A stretch of DNA of 5,121 nucleotides from an uncultured Aquincola sp. (lineage in GTDB: Bacteria; Pseudomonadota; Gammaproteobacteria; Burkholderiales; Burkholderiaceae): NCBI GenBank assembly GCA_937883885.1, contig CAKZXL010000871.1, positions 1 through 5,121 of the forward strand, read 5' to 3'. This document shows positions 1 through 5,121 of the stretch, piece after piece (the stretch's first letter is position 1; each line of letters opens with the position of its first letter). A model generated the notes under the pieces. The model was not told where the DNA came from. It worked only from the letters and a program-made list of their open reading frames with translations, and did not search any database. Made by a program: the position numbers and the translations under genes.

Positions 1-195
1 CTCCTTGCCCCAGTCCTTGCCGCGCGCCAGTTCCATGTTGCGCCGCAGGCCGTCGTAGATCTGCGGCTGCATCATCATGTTGCTGAAGGCGCCACCGTCC
101 ATCATGAAGGCGTTCTGTGCCCAGGCACCGGAAGTGGCGAGCAGGCCGGTGACCAGCAGCCCGGTGGCCAGCCATCGCATCCGCTGTCGAATCAT
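1..195 (-). CDS. Sec-exported Met-rich protein, N-terminal part only (cut by window edge)
   Basis: Only the first 65 codons are in the window; the gene continues past base 1. The product starts MIRQRMRWLATGLLVTG and has a textbook Sec signal peptide: basic n-region (R3, R5, R7), hydrophobic core about residues 8-21 and a likely signal peptidase I site after A-W-A at residue 26, so the mature protein would begin QNAFMMDGG. The visible mature part is rich in Met (FMMDGG, SNMMMQPQ) and then turns charged (RRNMELARGKDW). I do not recognise the family. The start at 195 was chosen because AAGGAG lies 9 bases upstream; an in-frame ATG at 213 would add six residues (MKECNN). It lies 85 bases after the 223-aa gene on the same strand, behind a strong stem-loop, so it may be expressed at a lower level or separately. 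A role in the periplasm or outer membrane linked to the T3SS is inferred from position only. Confidence 0.72.
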   Translation of the reverse strand, partial: MIRQRMRWLATGLLVTGLLATSGAWAQNAFMMDGGAFSNMMMQPQIYDGLRRNMELARGKDWGKE

Positions 196-204
196 GTTGT
201 TGCA

Positions 205-210
205 CTCCTT
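205..210 (-). promoter_or_regulatory. Ribosome binding site of the exported-protein gene
   Basis: The minus strand reads AAGGAG here, 9 bases before the ATG at 195. It supports that start over the in-frame ATG at 213, whose own upstream sequence has only a weaker GAAGG about 11 bases away. Confidence 0.6.
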
Positions 211-230
211 CATGTTGACTTGCACCTTCG

Positions 231-266
231 GAAAAAGCCGAAAGGGCCCCGAAGGGCCCCACGGCT
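231..266 (-). terminator. Stem-loop with UUCG loop and T run (intrinsic terminator or mRNA 3' stabiliser)
   Basis: On the minus strand an inner perfect 6-bp stem GGGCCC / GGGCCC (259-254 with 249-244) closes a TTCG tetraloop. An outer 5-bp stem, AGCCG (266-262) with CGGCT (240-236), encloses it with a small TG/TTT internal loop. Four further T residues follow directly (235-232). It begins 15 bases after the stop of the 223-aa gene, the right place for a Rho-independent terminator of that transcript. Because the next gene starts only 36 bases beyond it, either read-through occurs or a promoter lies in or very near the hairpin. Protection of the mRNA 3' end of an abundantly made protein is an alternative role. 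Confidence 0.75.
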
Positions 267-280
267 GCAAACGCTGTTGA

Positions 281-952
281 TCAGCCCTTGCGTGCCATCT
301 GCGACAGGCCTTCGCCGATCGCCTTGATGGTGTTGGAGAAGCCGCTTTGCATCAGCGAGAACATCTGGCTGGTGGCCTGCATTTCGGTGGTGGCCGCCGC
401 GTTGGCCTTGGCCGCCGACTTGCCTTCTTCACCGGCCGTCGAAGCGATCTTGTTCGACAATTCAACCATCTTCGAAGCCTTCTCGCCCAGCACTTCGCCC
501 ATGGCGGCGGCGATGGCTTCCAGCCAGCTGCCTGAGCCGGCGCGGCCGCTGCGGGCCTTGCTGCGGGTCTCGTCGCTGTTCTCCAGACCTTCGGAACGCA
601 TCTTGGCCATGGCACGTTGCACGATGGCCTGGGCCGACTCCTGCGCGAACTGCTGCACCTCGGCGCCGGCCTGTTGCTCGACGAAGTTGTCCACGTCGGG
701 CTCGCTGGCGGTGGTGTTGCCCGAGACCGCGCCGTCGACCACCGTGTTGACGATGTCGCGCACGAACTTCGGCATGCCGAATTCCTTCATCAGCGTGTCG
801 GCCGCCATCTTCACCGCGGTGCCGATGGCCTGCGTCAGCAGGTTGCTCATCGAGCCGGCGATGGCCAGCGGCGGGAAGGCCAGGCTGGCCAGGCTCAGCA
901 GCGAGCCGAAGATGTTGCCGCCACCAAACACGCTCTTCAATGCTCCAGACAT
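281..952 (-). CDS. Candidate type III secretion exported protein (filament/translocator/harpin-like), 223 aa
   Basis: Not firmly recognised. The product is 223 aa, has no cysteine, one tryptophan (W143), and is rich in Ala, Ser, Gln, Met and Gly. An N-terminal Gly/Phe/Leu segment (residues 8-40, with FPPLAIAG) is hydrophobic enough for membrane insertion or helix packing. The middle (80-140) is polar and flexible with a basic SKARSGRAGSG stretch. The C-terminal part (about 143-221) is a long, almost Pro-free amphipathic helical region ending IGEGLSQMARKG. No Sec signal peptide is apparent. Absence of Cys, low aromatic content and a terminal amphipathic helix are common in T3SS-exported extracellular proteins (needle, EspA-type filament, translocators, harpins). 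The ATG at 952 is fixed by an AGGAG 6 bases upstream, the best ribosome site in the window, suggesting high expression. It lies 134 bases after the FliO-like gene on the same strand. The reading frame is well supported; the role is inference from composition and context. Confidence 0.8.
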   Translation of the reverse strand: MSGALKSVFGGGNIFGSLLSLASLAFPPLAIAGSMSNLLTQAIGTAVKMAADTLMKEFGMPKFVRDIVNTVVDGAVSGNTTASEPDVDNFVEQQAGAEVQQFAQESAQAIVQRAMAKMRSEGLENSDETRSKARSGRAGSGSWLEAIAAAMGEVLGEKASKMVELSNKIASTAGEEGKSAAKANAAATTEMQATSQMFSLMQSGFSNTIKAIGEGLSQMARKG

Positions 953-958
953 GCTTCT

Positions 959-963
959 CTCCT
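959..963 (-). promoter_or_regulatory. Strong ribosome binding site of the 223-aa gene
   Basis: The minus strand has TAGGAGAG, with the AGGAG core ending 6 bases before the ATG at 952. This is closer to consensus than the sites of the neighbouring T3SS genes, consistent with a product needed in many copies. Confidence 0.7.
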
Positions 964-1036
964 ACTAGGTGATCGAGGCGGGTGCCGGCCCTCCGGACCC
1001 CGCGCCGCGCTGCATTTCGTTGGCAGCGCTGACGGA

Positions 1037-1047
1037 GTGCATTGCAC
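1037..1047. repeat. 11-base palindrome GTGCATTGCAC in the gap before the 223-aa gene
   Basis: Two perfect 5-base arms (GTGCA/TGCAC) flank one central base, inside the 134-base gap (953-1086) between the FliO-like gene and the 223-aa gene. It lies about 85 bases before the start codon at 952. It could be a small operator for a separate promoter of that gene, but no clear -35/-10 pair was found beside it and such a short palindrome can occur by chance. Nothing else in the gap looks like a gene. Confidence 0.2.
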
Positions 1048-1086
1048 GCGTTGCGGCCTTTGGCGTGTAGCTGGTGCGCGCCATAG

Positions 1087-1407
1087 CTAGGGTGCGCCCG
1101 TGTCCTCGCCAGTGGGCTGCCCGGGCCCCAGCGGCGCGGGCCGCACGTCGGCATCGATCACGCTGATGGCACCGGGCGTCACGCCCAGCAGGTACTCGCG
1201 GCCCCGGTGGCGCACGCTCACCAGCCGCTCTCGCGGGCCCAGGGCTACGCTGTGCAGCACCTGCGGCTGGCTGGCCGATGCACCACGGGCACGGCCCGCC
1301 TGCAGCCGCTTGAGCAGGCGCAGGCCCACCCAGGCCAAGAGCAGCACGAAGCCCAGCGCCAGCGCGGTGCTCAGCAGTTGTATGGACAAGCTGGGGGTGT
1401 CGGTCAT
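1087..1407 (-). CDS. FliO-like type III export-apparatus assembly protein, 106 aa
   Basis: A small single-span membrane protein with the FliO (FliO/MopB family) layout: short polar N-terminus, one transmembrane helix about residues 8-32 (LALGFVLLLAWVGLRLL), a basic linker (KRLQAGRARG), then a compact cytoplasmic domain with the family pattern VALGPRERLVSVRHRGREYLLGVTPG at residues 54-79 (shown here in outline: V-x-LGP-x-ERLV, then the YLLGVTPG turn). The tail is Pro/Gly-rich and acidic. In flagella FliO helps assemble the FliP/FliR core of the export gate and is not a fixed structural part. The start at 1407 was chosen because its ATG overlaps the sctU stop in ATGA (1407-1404), a sign of translational coupling; an upstream in-frame ATG at 1446 lies within sctU. 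Its presence beside a non-flagellar sctU is unusual. By analogy it may help assemble SctR/S/T; that is inference. The gene call and FliO resemblance are strong. Confidence 0.85.
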   Translation of the reverse strand: MTDTPSLSIQLLSTALALGFVLLLAWVGLRLLKRLQAGRARGASASQPQVLHSVALGPRERLVSVRHRGREYLLGVTPGAISVIDADVRPAPLGPGQPTGEDTGAP

Positions 1408-2480
1408 GCTTCGTTCTCGCGCCGCTGGCGCTCGCTGCGCGCCCACAGGATCACCTCGGCGATCACGTCGAACAGGTCGGCCGGCACCAGCTCGCCCACC
1501 TCGCCACGGGCCAGCAGGTCGCGCGCCAGGCCCACGTTGCGCAGGATGGGCACGCCGGCTTCTTCGGCCGCCTCCCGCATGCTGCGGGCCACCTCATCCT
1601 CGCCCTTGGCGGCCAGCGTGGGCACGGGGCAGGTCTCGCGGTCGTAGTCGATGGCAATGGCCACATGGGTGGGGTTGACCACCAGCACGTTGGCCTGCCG
1701 CGCCGCCTGGGCCGAGTTGCGCTGCGACCATTCTTCATGCGCCTGCCGGCGCTGCGCCTTGATCATCGGGTCGCCTTCGTTGTCCTTGCCTTCCTGGCGG
1801 ATGTCGCGGCGGCTCATGCGCATCTTCTTGGTGAAGCTCCAGCGCTGGTAGGCCGCGTCCAGCACCGCTACCAGCACGAAGACGATCACCGTCCACAGCA
1901 GCACAGGGCGCGCCACTTCCCACAGCGCGGTGCCCACCAGGCTCGGCCGCGTGCTCAGCGGCAGCAAGGCCACCTGCGGCAGCAGCGCCCGCAGCACCAG
2001 CCAGCCGATGGCCAGCAGCAGCGCGGTCTTGGCCACGGCCTTGGCCACCTCCACCAGGTTGTCCATGGTGAACATGCGCTTGACGCCTTCCACCGGGTTC
2101 ATGTTCTCCAGCTTGGGCTTGACCTTGTCCAGCGCAAACACCGGCCCGGCCTGCAGGAACTCGGCCAGCACACCCACCGCCGCCACCGGCAGCAGCAGCC
2201 AGGCGCTGATGAGCAGCAAGGCTTGCAGCGCCTGCCCGGCCAGCCGCGGCGCGGCCACCGCAAAGGGCTGGTCGATGCTGGCCAGCGCCGCTTCCATCAC
2301 CGCGCCCAGCTGCTGGGTCACCGGCCCCAGCGCCAGCACGGCCAGGCCGAACCAGACCAGCAGCTCCACGGTGCTGGTGAGGTCCTTGCTCTTGGGGATC
2401 TGGCCCTTCTTGCGGGCGTCCAGGAGCTTTTTCGGTGTGGGCTGTTCGGTCTTGTCGCCGCCGTCGTTCTTGTCTGCCAT
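1404..2480 (-). CDS. sctU: Type III secretion export switch protein SctU (YscU/HrcU/FlhB family), 358 aa
   Basis: SctU is the inner-membrane export-apparatus protein whose cytosolic domain self-cleaves to switch the machine from early to later substrates. Family features in order: N-terminal KTEQPTPKKLLDARKKGQ (residues 10-27); four transmembrane segments near 37-58, 84-109, 145-172 and 187-209; the conserved loop AEFLQAGPVFALDKVKPKL (106-124) and NPVEGVKRMF (128-137); a charged cytosolic linker (217-260); and the autocleavage motif NPTH at 269-272 (bases 1665-1676), followed by VAIAIDYDRETCPVP and the closing helices ending ILWARSERQ. The length is normal. The start at 2480 (MADKNDGG) was chosen because the family N-terminus begins right after it; the frame stays open 41 codons further to 2603, but that extension is unconserved in appearance and Pro/Arg-rich. 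The upstream ribosome site is weak (GGAA). It is first in the left arm and coupled to the FliO-like gene. The N-terminus and company of an injectisome-type transglycosylase favour SctU over flagellar FlhB. Confidence 0.93.
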   Translation of the reverse strand: MADKNDGGDKTEQPTPKKLLDARKKGQIPKSKDLTSTVELLVWFGLAVLALGPVTQQLGAVMEAALASIDQPFAVAAPRLAGQALQALLLISAWLLLPVAAVGVLAEFLQAGPVFALDKVKPKLENMNPVEGVKRMFTMDNLVEVAKAVAKTALLLAIGWLVLRALLPQVALLPLSTRPSLVGTALWEVARPVLLWTVIVFVLVAVLDAAYQRWSFTKKMRMSRRDIRQEGKDNEGDPMIKAQRRQAHEEWSQRNSAQAARQANVLVVNPTHVAIAIDYDRETCPVPTLAAKGEDEVARSMREAAEEAGVPILRNVGLARDLLARGEVGELVPADLFDVIAEVILWARSERQRRENEA

Positions 2481-2783
2481 GGGGTTCCGTGTGACGGGCC
2501 GCGGCCATGGTGCAGCGCCCCGGATGACAGGCGCATGAACCTGTCGCAATGACGCTGTGGGCGTCGCGGTATCAGGGTGCTCATCGTCAGGGCGAGGCGC
2601 CATGCCTTGTCACCGAGTGCAACCACCGCAGCGGCCCGCCCGGGCCTGCAGCCTGTCTAGGCAAGCGTGCGCGCTCGCGCGTTGTTAGTCAGGGCTTGCG
2701 GCGGTGGCCGCGTTAATCGCTTGAAACAATCGCGCAGCGAGCTGTCACGAAAGCCGGGCGCTGGGGCGGAAAAACTTCACGCC
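2481..2783. promoter_or_regulatory. Divergent intergenic region between the sctU arm and the transglycosylase-sctV arm
   Basis: These 303 bases separate two divergent transcription units, so the region should hold the promoters for both if each arm starts here. I see no convincing gene in it. Both flanking reading frames stay open into it (sctU to 2603, transglycosylase to a GTG at 2667), but neither extension looks like family sequence. The stretch 2701-2750 is locally less GC-rich (TTAATCGC, TTGAAACAAT), a possible promoter position for the right arm, with TTGAAA at 2721-2726 resembling a -35 box but no good -10 at 16-18 bases. I looked for an HrpL-type box (GGAACC, then CCAC) and a PIP/hrpII box (TTCG-N16-TTCG) and found neither properly spaced. 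Confidence 0.5.
2661..2699. repeat. Imperfect inverted repeat GCAAGC ... GCTTGC around a GCGC-rich core
   Basis: Perfect 6-base arms at 2661-2666 and 2694-2699 enclose 27 bases, including an alternating GCGCGC/CGCGCG stretch (2668-2681) that can itself form a short GCGC hairpin. It is located midway between the divergent genes. It could be a regulator site or part of a leader RNA, but the alternating GC sequence makes chance self-complementarity likely. Confidence 0.2.
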
Positions 2784-3677
2784 ATGCCAATGAAGCAAGC
2801 AGTCGTGCATCAGCCGCCGGTTTCCCGGCGGGCCCTTCACAGGCACCTTGAGCCCCAGGCCGCCACGGCCCGGCTGCTGTGCCTGGCCGGGCTGGCCCTG
2901 GGGGCTGCCAGCGTGCACGCGGCCGATGGCCTGGCTTGCGAAGGATGGAGTGCGGCCCAGCGCAGCAAGTTCCGCCTGGCCATCGAACAGGCCTGCGGGG
3001 CAGGCGCCCATGCGCCAGCCGCTGATGCGGCAGGCAGCGTCAAGGCAGCCCCGCAGGCGCTGTACCTCAAGCTCTTCGAGATCGACGGCACCGCGCAGCG
3101 CGCGCTGCCGCCGCTGGCCCCGGTGCCACCTCGGCCGGCCAGCACCTGGGCGCCTTCGGCCCAGCCCGTGCCCGGCGTATCGGCGCCGATGTCGCTCAAG
3201 GGCCGCCCCACGCTGGCCCCTCAGGCCCTGCGTGCGCTGCAGCTGGCGCCACTGGTGGACGAGGCCGCGCGCCGCCACGACATCGACCCGCTGCTGCTGC
3301 ATGCCATCGCGCATGTGGAGTCGCGCCACCAGGCCCAGGCCTTGTCGCCGGCCGGTGCCCGCGGCCTGATGCAGGTGATGCCCACCACCGCACGCCGCTT
3401 CGGCCTGCAGGCCGAAGGCGCGCTGAGCGACCCCGGTGCCAACCTGGAGGTCAGCGCCAGCTACCTCAAGCTGCTGCAGCGCCGCTTCAACGGCGACCTG
3501 CCGCTGGTGCTGGCCGCCTACAACGCCGGTGAAGGCGCGGTGGAACGCCATGGCCGCCGCATTCCGCCTTATGCCGAAACGCAGGGCTATGTGCAGCAGG
3601 TGATGCAGCGCTACCGCTGGCTGGCCGGCTTTGCGCCGCAGGCGCTGCCCGCCCTGCAACGGGTGGCCCAGCCATGA
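2784..3677 (+). CDS. Secreted lytic transglycosylase of the T3SS (SLT family 1, IpgF/HrpH/EtgA type), 297 aa
   Basis: The enzyme cleaves the N-acetylmuramic acid-N-acetylglucosamine bond of peptidoglycan, forming 1,6-anhydro ends; those linked to T3SS open the wall for the apparatus. A rather long basic n-region precedes the hydrophobic core LLCLAGLALGAA (31-42) and a probable cleavage site after SVHA at residue 46. The mature N-terminal part has two cysteines (C52, C71) that could form a disulfide, followed by an Ala/Pro-rich linker (about 75-145). The SLT domain spans about 153-283: AHVESRH with catalytic Glu179, the SPAGARGLMQVMPTTA motif (188-203), and VLAAYNAGEGAV (242-253). The start at 2784 was chosen over the GTG at 2667 because it leaves a sensible signal peptide; an ATG at 2790 is equally possible, and no strong ribosome site decides it. 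Its stop overlaps the sctV start in ATGA (3674-3677), so the two are probably co-translated. The function class is sure; the T3SS role follows from context. Confidence 0.9.
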   Translation: MPMKQAVVHQPPVSRRALHRHLEPQAATARLLCLAGLALGAASVHAADGLACEGWSAAQRSKFRLAIEQACGAGAHAPAADAAGSVKAAPQALYLKLFEIDGTAQRALPPLAPVPPRPASTWAPSAQPVPGVSAPMSLKGRPTLAPQALRALQLAPLVDEAARRHDIDPLLLHAIAHVESRHQAQALSPAGARGLMQVMPTTARRFGLQAEGALSDPGANLEVSASYLKLLQRRFNGDLPLVLAAYNAGEGAVERHGRRIPPYAETQGYVQQVMQRYRWLAGFAPQALPALQRVAQP

Positions 3678-5121
3678 CCACGCAGCTGCACCACGGCGCC
3701 GCAGCGCGGCGATCGAGCATCAGCGACCTGCTGCTGGTGGCCGGCGTGCTGGCCATCCTGGCGATGATGGTGCTCACGCTGACGCCGCTGGTCATCGATG
3801 CGATGGTGGCGGTGAACATCGCCATCGGCGTGCTGCTGCTGCTGGTGTCGCTGTACATCAGCTCGCCGCTGGAGTTCTCGGTGTTTCCCAGCGTGCTGCT
3901 CATCACCACGCTGTTCCGGCTGGCGGTGTCGGTGGCCACCACCAAGCTCATCCTGCTGGAAGGGCATGCCGGCCACATCATCGATGCGTTCGGCCACATG
4001 GTGGCCGGTGGCAGCCTGGTGGTGGGCCTGGTGGTGTTCCTCATCATCACCGTGGTGCAGTTCATCGTCATCGCCAAGGGCGCCGAACGGGTGGCCGAGG
4101 TGGCGGCCCGCTTCTCGCTGGATGCGATGCCGGGCAAGCAGCTGTCCATCGATTCCGACCTGCGCTCGGGCCTGCTGGACAAGGACGAAGCCCGCCGCAA
4201 GCGCCGCGAGCTGGAGCTGGAAAGCAAGCTGCACGGCAGCCTGGACGGCGCGATGAAGTTCGTCAAGGGCGATGCCATCGCCGGCATCGTCATCATCGTC
4301 ATCAATCTGCTGGGCGGCCTGGGCGTGGGCGTGCTGCAGCAGGGCATGCCGGTGGGCGCGGCGCTGGTCAAGTACTCGGTGCTCACCATCGGCGACGGCA
4401 TGGTGGCGCAGATCCCGGCGCTGCTGGCGGCCATGTCGGCCGGCCTCATCGTCACCCGCGCCGGCGACGACGAGCAGGACCGCCACCTCGGCGATGCCAT
4501 CGTGCGCCAGGTGGGCGCCAAGCCGCGGGTGCTGCTGGTGGCCGGCGGCCTGTGCGTGCTGCTGGCGCTGGTGCCCGGCTTTCCCTGGTATGTGTTCCTG
4601 GTGCTGGGCCTGGCCTTTGGGGCGGCCGGTGCGCTGCTGCTGCCCACGGTGCGGGCCCGCTGGCAGCAGTTCTCGCGGCCCGCGCGCGAAACCCTGCTGC
4701 GCCGCAAGGACACGCCGCCCGCGGTGCTGCACACCGCGCCGCCGGTGCCGCGGCCCACGTCGGCGCTGCAGCTGGAAGTGGCGGCCAGCGCGCTGCAAGG
4801 CGGCATGGCGCCGCGCCTGGTCGGCGCGCTCGAAGCCATGCTCGACCGCATCAACCTGGAGCTGGGCCTGCCGCTGCCGCGCGTGGCCGTGCATGCGGTG
4901 CCGGCCGAAGGCTGGCGGCTGCTGGCCTTCGACGTGCCGATGGCCAGCGGCGTGTTGCCGCCGCAACTGCCGCCCGACCGGCTGGCCACGCTGCTGGCCG
5001 AGTCGGCCCGCCAGGCGCTGCGCCGCCACCTGGCCTTGTTCTTCGGCACGCAGGAAGCCAGCGCCTGGCTGCACCGCGCCGGCCAGGACATGCCCGAAGT
5101 GGTCAAGGAAGTGCTGCGGGC
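3674..5121 (+). CDS. sctV: Type III secretion export gate protein SctV (HrcV/YscV/FlhA family), cut by right edge
   Basis: SctV is the large inner-membrane export gate protein; nine copies form a cytosolic ring that receives chaperone-substrate complexes and couples export to proton flow. The first 482 codons are visible with no frameshift; family members run about 690 aa, so roughly 200 C-terminal residues lie beyond the window. The membrane domain (about 18-325) shows YISSPLEFSVFPSVLL, TTLFRLAVSVATTKLIL, and the FHIPEP-family signature RVAEVAARFSLDAMPGKQ (139-156) followed by the acidic/basic loop DSDLRSGLLDKDEARRKR (160-177), then VKGDAIAGIVI and LTIGDGMVAQIPALL (237-251). A Pro-rich linker (about 340-363) leads to the cytosolic domain, where FGTQEASAWL and EVVKEVLR (475-482) match the family. 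The start at 3674 overlaps the transglycosylase stop in ATGA. FlhA is the alternative, but the coupled transglycosylase and neighbouring SctU favour the injectisome form. Confidence 0.93.
   Translation, partial: MTTQLHHGAAARRSSISDLLLVAGVLAILAMMVLTLTPLVIDAMVAVNIAIGVLLLLVSLYISSPLEFSVFPSVLLITTLFRLAVSVATTKLILLEGHAGHIIDAFGHMVAGGSLVVGLVVFLIITVVQFIVIAKGAERVAEVAARFSLDAMPGKQLSIDSDLRSGLLDKDEARRKRRELELESKLHGSLDGAMKFVKGDAIAGIVIIVINLLGGLGVGVLQQGMPVGAALVKYSVLTIGDGMVAQIPALLAAMSAGLIVTRAGDDEQDRHLGDAIVRQVGAKPRVLLVAGGLCVLLALVPGFPWYVFLVLGLAFGAAGALLLPTVRARWQQFSRPARETLLRRKDTPPAVLHTAPPVPRPTSALQLEVAASALQGGMAPRLVGALEAMLDRINLELGLPLPRVAVHAVPAEGWRLLAFDVPMASGVLPPQLPPDRLATLLAESARQALRRHLALFFGTQEASAWLHRAGQDMPEVVKEVLR

Noticed and set aside
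288..968. 226-codon plus-strand open frame opposite the 223-aa gene
   Set aside because: There is no ribosome site, and the minus-strand frame has a strong AGGAG, a coherent helical protein and a terminator after its stop. The plus frame is its shadow.
1073..1097. Direct repeat of GGTGCGC (1073-1079 and 1091-1097) around the stop of the FliO-like gene
   Set aside because: Only 7 bases, in GC-rich sequence; likely chance, and not an inverted repeat, so no terminator.
2464..2488. GGAACC on the minus strand just before the sctU ATG, resembling half of an HrpL box
   Set aside because: No CCAC half-site follows at 15-16 bases, and the element overlaps the ribosome site and start codon, leaving no room for a promoter of sctU.
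2481..2603. 41-codon N-terminal extension of sctU
   Set aside because: The family N-terminus starts just after MADKNDGG. The extension is Pro/Arg-rich filler without any membrane or family feature.
2667..2783. 39-codon N-terminal extension of the transglycosylase from a GTG
   Set aside because: It would place about 68 residues before the signal-peptide core, which is not compatible with a normal Sec signal.
3487..5106. Long minus-strand open frames of 539 and 487 codons opposite sctV
   Set aside because: They are antisense shadows in GC-rich DNA: low-complexity Ser/Arg- or His/Gln-rich translations with no domain pattern, whereas the plus-strand frame is unmistakable SctV.
1..5121. CRISPR array, tRNA/rRNA genes, insertion sequence ends or attachment sites
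   Set aside because: I saw no regularly spaced repeats, no tRNA-like fold, no transposase reading frame and no terminal inverted repeats.

Overview
The window is GC-rich (about two thirds or more G+C by eye), with codon use dominated by G/C third positions. The protein sequences fit a Gram-negative proteobacterium, most likely a betaproteobacterium of the Burkholderiales; this assignment is inference, as no rRNA or other taxonomic marker is present. The locus is part of a non-flagellar type III secretion system (T3SS, injectisome-type) cluster. It carries two of the conserved inner-membrane export-apparatus genes, sctU and sctV, arranged back to back.

Left arm, minus strand, reading from 2480 down to 1: sctU (358 aa, export switch protein with the NPTH autocleavage motif) is followed by a 106-aa FliO-like membrane protein whose start overlaps the sctU stop in an ATGA. 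After a 134-base gap comes a 223-aa cysteine-free, Ala/Ser/Gln/Met-rich protein with a strong ribosome binding site. It looks like a T3SS-exported structural (filament/translocator/harpin-like) protein but is not firmly recognised. Then comes a strong stem-loop with a UUCG loop and a T run, and finally the first 65 codons of a Sec-exported, Met-rich protein that runs off the left edge.

Centre: a 303-base non-coding region (2481-2783) separates the divergent arms and must hold the promoters or operators for sctU and for the right arm. No convincing sigma-70 promoter, hrp box or PIP box was found in it.

Right arm, plus strand: a 297-aa secreted lytic transglycosylase (SLT family, IpgF/HrpH type) is coupled by another ATGA overlap to sctV, which runs off the right edge after 482 codons (about 70% of the usual length).

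How the parts fit: the transglycosylase would open peptidoglycan so the apparatus can cross the periplasm. SctV forms the nonameric export gate and SctU sets substrate switching. The FliO-like protein would, by analogy with flagella, assist assembly of the SctR/S/T core, whose genes are not in the window. The 223-aa protein is a candidate exported component. The most unusual feature is a FliO homologue, normally regarded as flagellum-specific, translationally coupled to a non-flagellar sctU.
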